NCBI RefSeq assembly: GCF_001641265.1
Contig: NW_020167533.1
Coordinates: 930,001 to 994,000 of the forward strand
DNA length: 64,000 nucleotides
From: Pseudogymnoascus destructans
Taxonomy: Eukaryota > Ascomycota > Leotiomycetes > Thelebolales > Thelebolaceae
Reading direction: 5' to 3'
The notes under the pieces: generated by a model
Told to the model about the DNA's origin: nothing
What the model saw: only the letters and a program-made list of their open reading frames with translations
Database searches by the model: none
Made by a program: the position numbers and the translations under genes
Shown: positions 43,330 through 52,775 of the stretch, piece after piece
How positions within the stretch are numbered: position 1 is the first letter of the stretch
How the letters are laid out: every line of letters begins with the position of its first letter

Positions 43330-45455
43330 ACGCCTCTATAAAGAGATCTACAGCAAATCCAGCACCTCAGCCTACAGGATACCCTCAAAAACTGAAAAGG
43401 GGTAAACTTACCCCTCAAGAAAGAAAACACAGAATGGACAACAACCTTTGTTTATACTGTGGCAAAGGGGGACACAGAATTCAGGAGTGCTATTCAGCAC
43501 GGGGGAGTGCTGATTCAAAACATATAGCAGCCTCAGACACAGTCACAACTGCTATTCCTGAAAAACTTGAAAAATCCCTAGCAGGCACAACTTCAACTGA
43601 GACTATAACTTCTCCCCTAGACAACAAAGATGTGTCGATGGTGCTTTCTCAGAGTCTCACACACCTGTTAATCCCTATTCAACTCCATTTCAAACAACAG
43701 GTGTTGTCTACAAGGGCTATGATAGACTCAGGGGCAACAGGCAACTTTATATCTCAAGACCTCATCTTGACACACCAGTTACCTACAATTCCCAAACGCA
43801 CTCCAGAGTTGCTCCGAGTCATTGATGGAACTCCTATCAGTTCAGGTTCCATTACCTGCAACACCCCAGTACTCAAACTTGAGATTCCCCTAGGAAAATC
43901 AACATTTTCAGACACCATCTCTTTAGATGTTATACCAATGAAGTACCCAGTTATCCTAGGTCTTCCATGGCTTCAAAGGCATGATCCAACTATCAATTGG
44001 AAGCATTTATCGCTTGGGTTTAGCTCAAATCCTGAGCTCAATACTGAAAAAACCCTTCAAGCCTCAGTTACCCCTATTCAGGTCCAAGACTCAAACTTGT
44101 CCCAGATCAAGGATTTTGACCAAACTATGGACGATATATCATCTCTGATATGGGTGAAACCTTTCCAACCTGTCCTGGAGATAGCAGCTACTTCAGATTT
44201 GGAGAAATCATCTCAGGAGGTCATTTTGCCTTTAGCATACCAAGACTACCAACATCTTTTTGACAAGGCAAAGGCATCAATTCTGCCAAAGCACCAGCCT
44301 TATGACCATGAGATACCACTCGCAGAAGGCTCAATGCCTCCCTACGGCCCTATCTACTCTCTATCTGAATTAGAGCTGAAAACTCTCAGAGAATACCTAG
44401 ATGAGAACCTTAGTTCTGGCTTTATCAGACCTTCTTCCTCACCAGCAGGAGCTCCCACTCTCTTTGTCAAGAAGAAAGATGGCTCCTTGCGTCTCTGTGT
44501 TGATTATAGGGGCCTTAATGCAGTCACTGTTAAAAACAGATATGCTTTACCCCTTATCCCTGAGCTCATAGATAGGCTCTCTTCAGCAAGGATCTTTACC
44601 AAGTTAGATCTCAGGGGAGCTTATAACCTGATACGCATCAAGGAAGGTGATGAGTGGAAGACAGCATTCAGAACACGCTATGGTCATTTTGAATACCAGG
44701 TAATGCCTTTTGGGCTTGCCAATGCACCTGCTTCTTTCCAAGCTCTCATGAATGATATTCTAAGACCTTACTTGGATATCTTTGTTGTTGTCTACTTAGA
44801 CGACATTCTTATATACTCTTTAGACACTCAAGAGCATGTTCTACATGTTAGACAAGTCTTAGAGAAGCTATCTCAAGCACAACTCTTTTGCAAACTTGAG
44901 AAATGTCTTTTCCATATGTCTCAAGTTGATTTCTTGGGACATAGAATTTCAACAGAAGGCATTCAGATGGACCCTGAAAAGACAAAAGCAGTACAAACGT
45001 GGCCTATTCCTTCCAGCATTAAAGAGGTTCAGTCTTTCCTTGGGTTTGCCAACTATTACAGGAGGTTTATACCAAGATATACATCCTTGGCTTTACCCCT
45101 TACTCAATTACTTCACAAGGACACTTTGTATCACTGGGATAAGACACAGCAAGATGCTTTCGATGCTCTTAAAGGAGAATTTAAAGAAGGGAAAATGTTA
45201 CTACACTTTAACCCCTTGAAACCTGCCACTCTTGAGACAGATGCCTCAGATTTTGCTATTTCTGGAATCTTATACCAAGCTCCAAAAGACAAACAAGAAG
45301 AGCTACAGCCTGTGGCATTTTACTCAAGAAAGCTATCAGCAGCTGAACAAAACTATCCCATTACAGACAAGGAACTGCTTGCCATAGTATGTTCTCTAAA
45401 GCATTGGAGATGCTACCTTGAAGGGGCAAACTTCTCAGGAACCAGAGACCTTTAA
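43320..45455 (+). pseudogene. Zinc knuckle-protease-RT-partial RNase H of element B
   Basis: 711 residues: CCHC knuckle, protease (DSGATGNF), reverse transcriptase (YLDDILIY), and RNase H with TDASDFAISGILYQA and DKELLAIV. The frame ends after CYLEGANF. The third and fourth catalytic Asp of RNase H (in the TDHxNL and ADALSRR regions of element A) are absent. The sequence jumps directly to integrase-side coding in another frame, so about 60-80 residues have been deleted. Confidence 0.9.
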
Positions 45456-46980
45456 AGACTATACACCCTCAGCAACACTTCTTAAAGCATTCAAAGATGC
45501 TTACAACCATGATCCCTTTGCGAAAAGAACTTTGGAATACCTCCAGAAGAAAGGTTCCTCTCTTGAGAAAGTTGGACTACAGAATTTCTCAAAAAATCAG
45601 CATGGACTTCTCTTATTCAAGAACTATATCTATGTCCCAAGGGATAAACGATTACAGCTACACCTCCTACAGCAGTTCCATGATGCTCCAGCTGCAGGGC
45701 ACTTTGGCTTTGCAAAAACTTATGAACTTCTAACAAGAAAGTTCTACTGGCCTAGTCTAAGGACTACTCTTCAAGACTATATATCTTCTTGCACTACTTG
45801 CAACTTGAACAAGCCTACACGGCAAAAGCCCTATGGCCTCTTGCAGCCTCTACCTATACCAGAACGCCCATGGGACTCCATATCCATTGACTTTATAGTC
45901 AAGTTGCCTCCTTCTATCCCAAAAGGGGGTGCTACCCCTTATGACTCTATCCTTGTGGTGGTAGAAAGGCTCACAAAAATGGCACACTTTGAGCCTTGCA
46001 ATGAGACTATCACAGCTTCTGAACTTGCGTGGCTATTCCTCAAGGTGGTCTTTAAATATCATGGAATTCCTGGACACTGGATCTCAGATAGGGGAGCAGT
46101 TTTCACTTCAAACTTTTTTAAGGAGTTCTCTAAACTCTTAAACATGGAACAACGCTTCTCTACAGCTTATCACCCTCAAACAGATGGCCAGACAGAGAGA
46201 GTCAACTCTGTACTTGAACAATATCTAAGAATTTATACAAACTATGCTCAAGACAACTGGGCAGATCTTCTCCATCTTGCAGAATTTGCTTACAACAACA
46301 CAGTCTCTAACACCACAAAAGAGACACCTTTCTATGCAAACTATGGTTATCACCCTAGGTTTGAAGTGGCAGAACTGAATTGTCCTGAAAATTTCAAAAA
46401 CCCTTCTGCTACTGAAAGAATCATCTACCTTAAGGGCCTCCAGGACTATCTCAAGGTTCAAATACAGCGTGCACAAGACGAGCAGGCTCAGGCCTTTAAC
46501 AGGGGGGTGGTTGCACCACAATTCAAAGTTGGTGATCAAGTCTTTTTGTCTAGAAGACATATCACAACTACTAGACCTTCAGACAAACTTGATACTAAAA
46601 GACTTGGACCTTTTAAGATCACAAGGACTATTGGCAAGAATGCTTTCGAGCTTGCATTACCACCTACTTGGACTATCCATAATGTCTTCCATGCATCTCT
46701 CTTGTCTAAGGCACAAGAAAGTTCCTTAAGACCACTTCAGTCTCCTCCACCTCCTGTTCTGATCTTGGATCAACCAGAATATGAAGTAGAGTCTATCCTT
46801 GACAAAAAGACACTTAGAGGTCAGGACTACTTCCTCGTTAAGTGGAAAGGCTATCCTACAAGTGACAACACTTGGGAGCCTAAGAGAAATCTAAAAAATG
46901 CATCTAAGCTCATTCTAGAATTTCTTTCTAAGAAAGCCACCTGGCTAAAGGGCAAGCAGACAGCCCACAAACGTCCTTAA
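45418..46980 (+). CDS. Integrase and chromodomain of element B
   Basis: 520 residues in a different frame from RT. HHCC zinc-binding region (HDAPAAGHFGFAKTYELL, SSCTTCNLNKPTR), DDE core (ISIDFIVKLPP, ISDRGAVFTS, DGQTERVNSVLEQYL) and chromodomain (EYEVESILDKKTLRG, WEPKRNLK). Intact in itself; it lacks its own normal start because of the upstream deletion. Confidence 0.92.
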   Translation: MKGQTSQEPETFKDYTPSATLLKAFKDAYNHDPFAKRTLEYLQKKGSSLEKVGLQNFSKNQHGLLLFKNYIYVPRDKRLQLHLLQQFHDAPAAGHFGFAKTYELLTRKFYWPSLRTTLQDYISSCTTCNLNKPTRQKPYGLLQPLPIPERPWDSISIDFIVKLPPSIPKGGATPYDSILVVVERLTKMAHFEPCNETITASELAWLFLKVVFKYHGIPGHWISDRGAVFTSNFFKEFSKLLNMEQRFSTAYHPQTDGQTERVNSVLEQYLRIYTNYAQDNWADLLHLAEFAYNNTVSNTTKETPFYANYGYHPRFEVAELNCPENFKNPSATERIIYLKGLQDYLKVQIQRAQDEQAQAFNRGVVAPQFKVGDQVFLSRRHITTTRPSDKLDTKRLGPFKITRTIGKNAFELALPPTWTIHNVFHASLLSKAQESSLRPLQSPPPPVLILDQPEYEVESILDKKTLRGQDYFLVKWKGYPTSDNTWEPKRNLKNASKLILEFLSKKATWLKGKQTAHKRP

Positions 46981-46991
46981 AAGGGGGATCA

Positions 46992-47935
46992 TGTCATACT
47001 GACATTCGTTGCACTCAGTTTGCTATCAAACTCAAGAGCAAACTTAGAAATCTCCTCCTCAAACCTACAAGTCACCAAGTCACCATACATATCTTGGCTT
47101 ATCACACCAACAACAGAAGCAATACTACTCAACGATTGCTGCAAACTCTTCTACTACATCTGTTTATGCTACATACATCACGGCATATCATTTGGACACT
47201 CATTGAACAAGTTATTAAGAAAATCTCCTCCTTAAGGGGGTGGGTCAATACTACCACATGGCATATCTCTACCAACTAGAGGCCTAGGAACATGAACGAT
47301 AGCTCTAGAAGTTTCTACAACCCTCTATGATTCATTACACGTCATCGCTCCTTAGTTACCCACAAGATTGGTTAAGTTATGACATAATTTGTCTATAGGT
47401 ACTCTGACCTTGGACCTCCTTTTCACTTCCTATAGGCTAGGAACCCAAGAGATGGTTCTATGGGATTCTCTTACGTTCACTACATGATTAGCAAGCTAGT
47501 TGTGGGTCGCACTTGATTTCTAATACATTTACCAAGCCTGGTTAGTCATGGAAAGTCATGGAAAATGAGAGAACTACACTCCTTTGGCATAAATAGGATT
47601 GCCCTTTCCTTAAGAAAGGGCAAGCAGACAATACAGTAAATCGACTAGCACATACTTCTACGTCTTTTCCAAGCTTCCAAGCATTGATCTTGTTATTCTC
47701 TGTTTTTGAAAAGTCAGTGAGGTGCTAACCTCTGACTTACCCCTGAGTTCTCAGACTCAACATTTGTTGCAACTTGTCTAAACCACTTCACCACATCATA
47801 CACCTGATTGCTGCGTTGTGGAATAGTCTAAGCTACAACCCTTTGGCTCTGTTTCCTAAGACAGTGTGTTGTCTTAGTAAATTCATCCCTTCCTTGGGTG
47901 GCTAGATTCTCATATCTGGTGCACCCACCATTACA
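46992..47935 (+). repeat. 3' LTR of element B
   Basis: A 944-bp LTR, followed by the GGTCT duplication. It has an extra CAAGTCAC relative to the 5' LTR. Confidence 0.95.
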
Positions 47936-47948
47936 GGTCTTCCCCCAC

Positions 47949-48628
47949 CTAGGCCCCATAGGCCGCCCCAACTTCCCCATCCTCCCCCTCCCCCCTTCCA
48001 TCACCCCGAGTCGGAGCGACCACGGGAGCGGCAGTGGTGGGCAGTTTGCCCACAGCAGCCATCAACTCCCCCAAGAGAGCAGGAACGCTCTCCTGTTCCG
48101 TCTGGAGACAGCGCAGCGACGACCGAATTTGCTGCCCAGAGTCAGTATCGAAACTACCCCGAGTCCCAAGGGGAAGGGGGTCTACTCACGGCCAGCCCCA
48201 ACTCGAGGGCAGCCCGAGTGGCGCGTGCCTTCTCGTAGAGGTCACGCTCCGCCTTGGAGCGGAACTTGGGCACGCTCTGGGCGGCCAGGAGGGCCACCCG
48301 ATTGGCCTCGGTGGTGGCGGCGACAACGTCGGCGGGAATGAGGGGGGTGGCCTCTTCGGCGGCCAGGAGGGCCACGAACTCTTCCCCGAGGAACCAGGGC
48401 AGCTTTCACCAAAGTCAGCAACTGCCAACCAAACCAAACACCGAACCCCACAAGAAAACCTACCGGGACGCAAGGCGAGTGCTGCGCGGTGCAGTACCCA
48501 CACTTCGAGCTGGTCGGGGACCAGACACAGTCATGGGACTGAATCCCACGGGCTTTGGCCCGAAGGCAGCGCAGACAGAGCACGCGGAAGGCAACTGTAA
48601 GGGCCCCGGAGGGGGTGGGAACCGGCAT
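47949..48628 (-). CDS. Antisense six-cysteine gene inside element C, three exons
   Basis: Exons 48628-48464, 48402-48190 and 48131-47949 flank introns of 61 nt (GTAGGT ... GAAAG) and 58 nt (GTGAGT ... GGCAG). Together they give 186 residues in one frame. Near the N-terminus, six cysteines follow C-X2-C-X12-C-X8-C-X2-C-X6-C (CLRCLRAKAR ... KCGYCTAQHSPC). An Ala/Glu-rich probable coiled coil (LLAAEEATPLIPADVVAATT, KFRSKAERDLYEKARATRAA) and a Gly/Glu-rich tail follow. It runs opposite to element C, between the chromodomain and the 3' LTR, and the reading frame is unbroken. Function is unknown; a zinc-binding, nucleic-acid-contacting role is only a guess. Confidence 0.7.
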
Positions 48629-49228
48629 CTTCAATATTTTTTTTGGAATCTGGATTCCGTCAGCCAAGCCCAAGTTATCACCATTGCGCCAACGCGCTCC
48701 CATCACCTACTTGTTCGTGCAGATTGTGGATATACTATACAATCAGTTAGTAGACGATCAAGAAACGGACGGGGAGTGGCCACTTACTGGTCTCAGAGGG
48801 CGGTTTGTGGGCGTTGTTGTTGTGAAGTAAAGAATAAAAAACGAGAAAGTGGGCGAAGCTCTGAACTCAGATTTGGCTTACAACAATGACACCCGAATCG
48901 GGTTAGCGCAGCCACCCTCCTTGTGCGATGGGAAACTTTCGACGCGTACCTGTAGCGGATATCTCCCGGTGCTCATTCGGACCATCACCACTAAGCCAGA
49001 GATCGAACAAAGAAATCAAAAAGTAGTCGCATACCAGACAGAGCTGATACGGTATTACTGCTCCAGGACTATTTTTCCATCTCCCATCACATCAGACCAA
49101 TGCAGTTGTCACTAATGTGGCCACGCGCGCATACCCTACGACAAAGAACGCCTAAGCTCACTGACGCTACCCGGATGGGTTCCAGACTATAGGCGGGCGG
49201 CGTGCTTTGCGGACAAAGCACTCTCTTA
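48629..49228. other. Element C 3' untranslated region / upstream of the antisense gene
   Basis: No confident gene. It would serve both as promoter of the antisense gene and as the 3' untranslated part of element C. Confidence 0.45.
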
Positions 49229-49241
49229 AGATGGGGGGTAG
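49229..49241 (+). other. Polypurine tract of element C
   Basis: AAGATGGGGGGTAG directly precedes the LTR at 49242, as expected for plus-strand priming. This fixes the 49242-49610 LTR as a 3' LTR on the plus strand. Confidence 0.75.
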
Positions 49242-49610
49242 TGTAAGGATGCCTCCTTACCTAGATACTTGAAGAACCTGTCTCAGAACTGTTACGGTCA
49301 CTACAAGCATGAAATCTGATTCAGTGTGGTTAACCAGTAGAGGAGCACATAACAAGTTACACTATAGTGGGGGATGGTAAGGGTGTAGGGTTCAGGGTCG
49401 ATGCTGACCTGTTGTGGTGGAAGGATCAGGGCTAGGGTTGGAGTAACCGAGTCGGGCCCGTTTCGGGTACTCAAGGAAACAGACTCAACGGGGTTCCTCC
49501 TTCATCTTTTTTGTATCCTTCGTAGTAGACCTATAGGATAGCATCCGTTTAGCCTCCGACTCGCACTCTCATATGCTATTACTGTGAGCTGGGTGCCCTG
49601 TGTCCTTACA
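49242..49610 (+). repeat. 3' LTR of element C
   Basis: A 369-bp LTR, TGTAAGGA to TCCTTACA, near-identical in inverted orientation to 8151-8522. Followed by CGTAG (49611-49615), the complement of the CTACG beside the other LTR. Confidence 0.88.
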
Positions 49611-49657
49611 CGTAGAGCCCGGCGTTGCTCAATAGTTATTGAAAATCGTTTCGTCAT
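49611..49657 (-). pseudogene. Pogo/Fot1 transposase N-terminus, first half
   Basis: Start ATG at 49657, then MTKRFSITIEQRRALR up to the element C LTR. These 15-16 codons join in frame, through the shared bases CTACG, to the pogo piece at 8523-8737, giving the usual pogo opening. The two pieces are now about 41 kb apart and on opposite strands. Confidence 0.85.
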
Positions 49658-49841
49658 TTCAAGGTCTGAATAGGAACACCATAGCACGGATAAAGCGATA
49701 TTCAGGAAGGGAGCTGCGATATCGTGATAATCGGTAATTGTATGGTGGTGTTGTCAGGACCAGGAAAAATATCGCAATAATGAAGTTATCGCTTAATCGA
49801 GAATCGTTATAACGGTGCTTTACGGTACTAACTTCGTTATA

Positions 49842-50561
49842 GGGTTAGTTCCGTACAATCCAAATACTGTCCTTTCGCACCTTGATCTCCGACTAAAAAC
49901 ACCAACCCCACCACCTGTTGAAAAGGAGACTTGGACCTCAAAGACACCCCAGAATGCTACTGAAGTTGAATTCCAAATAACACACCTTAAGAATCGAATC
50001 GTACGACATCAGAATAGCTCTCCAAGTTCAATAAATGAGGCATTTGACCAGCTTGCTAAAGGAGCTCAAATAATGGCCCATTCATTTACACTCCTTAAAG
50101 CTGAAGTCAAGGCGCTACAGCAGGCGAATGCGCTCAAAAAGCGAAGGGCAAACAAGCGAAGGGCAAACAAGCGAAGGAAGCATATTCAATTAGGTGGAAG
50201 CTTGACAATTGAGGAAGGTGATGAGCTCGTACGGAGTACTCAAACTCAGGAGGAGGAGGGTGGTGATGCCACACAGGGTCAGCGCAGGAAAGGAAAACCA
50301 CGACGATGTGGCACATGTAATCAAGTTGGACATAATGCTCGTACGTGCAAAGAGGTATTAGATCCAATTACTGTAGATAGCGAGAGTGTTTTAAAGGGTT
50401 GTTGTTATAATATACCTACGAAGTTGTATTTTGGTGGTTATTTTGCACGGTTCGACCGGGTGCACGGTTCGATTGGGAAATACGTTATATGGAGTTTTTG
50501 CCCTTATAATAATAACTTAAGTAAGTTAATATCTAACTATACTTCTATAACTAACTTATAA
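49842..50561 (+). pseudogene. Pogo/Fot1 transposase C-terminal fragment
   Basis: Begins at GLVPYNPNTVLSHLDLRL, the usual junction after the pogo DDE domain, then a basic repeat (KRRANKRRANKRRKHI) and a CCHC knuckle CGTCNQVGHNARTC typical of fungal pogo tails. The catalytic domain is absent. The orientation is opposite to the N-terminal fragment next to it (49611-49657), so it is a different copy or a rearranged one. The last 60 or so codons (after about 50380) look non-coding. Confidence 0.75.
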
Positions 50562-52399
50562 CGAACGTACTCACCAATTGAAACTACGGTTCTTTCAACC
50601 TCCATAACTACATCCTCGGCGATGAGAAATAATGCAGTCGCTAGTCGCTAAATTCTCTAGTTGTTTGTTATGCTTCATATATCCATTAACTTTTTATTGT
50701 CTTCGTCGTGCAAGTGGTCGATAAATCATGGAGGCTGGGCCGACCATGCTGTTGGTTCACTTAGTGGCTGCCTTTCTATTAACACAGCCTCGTTAGCAAA
50801 GCAACTTTTGTCTCTGAGATCATTATTTAACCGCATCATTGTTTTATTCTAACTCTCATTGCTAGAGCTAGAACCCAAACTTCAGATTCATGATGGCGCG
50901 GATACCGAGCCTGCCCAAGTTTTGGATCCCATGAACAAGTGGTTTATGGCAGGCATGTTCTACGGACCAAAAAATTATAGATGGTCCATAGAGAGGCAGT
51001 TCCTGTATTTGAATCCGGATTATCCTGACTCTATAGAATTCTTAGACCAATGTAAGGTTCCTACGACGTCGACCGTGTGAGATCACGGCTTAACGTCTTT
51101 GAAGGTTTTCCGCTCTTACCGGGACTTGTAAGACGTACATGCCGATTGATAGACTAAACAGCACAGAGTCAGGTGACTGTTTGAGGTCTGTAAGTTTGTT
51201 GGAGAGTAGGCCGTGGGCGCTGGGATACGGTGGTATTTGGCCCTATAATCCACTACGGCATCCCAGGATCTCCGACCGGTGCTGGAAACCACCACAGTCT
51301 CAACTGGGGTTTCAGCTCTGAAGCCACCAGAATAGGGGGCTTTTGGGGGGTCGAAGCAGAACCTCCGAAAGGCCTACAAATAGCCACGTAGGCCCATTAG
51401 ATAGTGTAGTTAATCAATCGATCTTATTTTGCTATAGTAAGCTATATACTGTGTGAGAACTCCTGCCCCGTTGCGCCCGTGAGAAGTCCCGACCACTGGA
51501 GAAACCACACGATTTGTGTGTGATCCCGTACCACGGTACTTCCCGTTCCAACAAAGTTAGAGACTATTGATTATATCATCCATTTCGACCGTTCTATGCA
51601 AGGTAGAGATCGTCTGCACGATACCATCGAGGCCTGACGAGAAAATATGAAGTACATCGAACAACAGGCAGATATTTTTGCACCTGACTTTACTCAATGG
51701 GATAAACATCAAAGGAAATTGAACCATTAGCAACTAACGCTCTTGCTGCGAGTAAGAGGGTGATTGAAGAGAACCATCCGGTTGTTCCATCGTAACACCA
51801 AGATGATGATCACTAGAGTTTTGACTAGTGAGGATGTAAGTCATTAGAACTGAAAGCAGTTGCGTGAGGCTTGTCTGGATAGCGTTGAGATAGTCGGAGG
51901 CGGAGAGGTTGGGTGGAGGTTGGTGAGAGAAGGAGATGGTTTGGATTATAGCGCATGATAAATAGATCGTAAGATTGATGCTCCAAATCGTGAGGTCCTC
52001 CTAGTGATAGGTTAGGTTGGTGGAGGCACAAGCGTCTCTATTAGGGAACTCACCTGTATGTAATGTGCCATTGATTGAAGTTTAGATGACCGTTTATAGT
52101 GTTCAGGGGTCTAAAGAGGCATTGGCAGAGTCGTTGAAGGGACCATTGTGGTAGCGCTATCTTCATGATACCCCCTCCTTTTTCTCACTGGTGAATTATT
52201 AGCATTCGACATGGTATCGGCGGTTCATCTCTAAGTGTAACATACCTTGCGAGGACTGTGGAGGGGCATCTTGCTGTATCTTCCATCTCTTGTAGTCTTC
52301 TTGAGCTCGAACCACCTCGAGATGCGATCTGGTCCAATTCTGTAGCAACCTAGCTCTCACAAAGATACCTTGTATGACCTCCTTCGGTAATCTCTGGTC
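50562..52399. other. Transposon-like debris, no supported gene
   Basis: AT-rich DNA with short unmatched frames. A segment near 50600-50635 resembles one near 53050-53080 (CCATAACTACATCCTCGGCG type), which suggests remnants of a shared repeat. Confidence 0.35.
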
Positions 52400-52775
52400 C
52401 AAGAAGGCTGGCCAACTACAGGACAGGAAGGAGGGAGGTCGCATGAGATCGGCCCTGGTACCTGGAGGGGCAGCGGGGAATAGTAGTTCCGAAAGTATCA
52501 CGTGACGGACTCGCAGGATGATGAGAAGAATCCTAAGAGTCCAGGACTCCGAGGACTCGAGTGAGTTCCCAGGAGTCCACTAGGCACGACGCCACTATAT
52601 AAGTAGATAGTATTTCCTTAGATAGGAGCTTCGTGCTCAACTCAATACAGTATTTGTTATATACTAGTAACGTGTTACTTGAAGCCTTTGTGTCTGATCC
52701 CCTGCCTCCTCTGATAAGTAAACCTTTACGCAAGAGAACCTCTGTGTCTTCTATCGTTTAGAAGTCAGCGTTACA
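52400..52775 (-). repeat. Truncated LTR of the element A family
   Basis: Matches the element A LTR from its TGTAACGCTG end (52775) to within about 14 bp of the other end, where it stops at CAAGAAGGCTGGCC. It has a single 86-bp unit rather than two. The internal element is absent. Confidence 0.88.

Larger units (their letters stand above)
41517..47935 (+). mobile_element. Ty3/gypsy retrotransposon, element B, internally deleted
   Basis: The element is 6419 bp with LTRs of 936 bp (41517-42452) and 944 bp (46992-47935). The LTRs differ mainly by an 8-bp duplication (CAAGTCAC) and one or two bases. Exact 5-bp duplication GGTCT at 41512-41516 and 47936-47940. A purine tract AAAAGGGGGATCA precedes the 3' LTR. 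Gag, protease-RT and integrase frames are present, but RNase H is cut. It is inserted in element C. Confidence 0.95.

Noticed and set aside
49842..50561. Joining this pogo tail to the pogo gene at 10443-11645 as one split gene
   Set aside because: The junction residues differ (GLVPYNPN against GLYPYNPP) and there is no shared target duplication, so they are separate copies.
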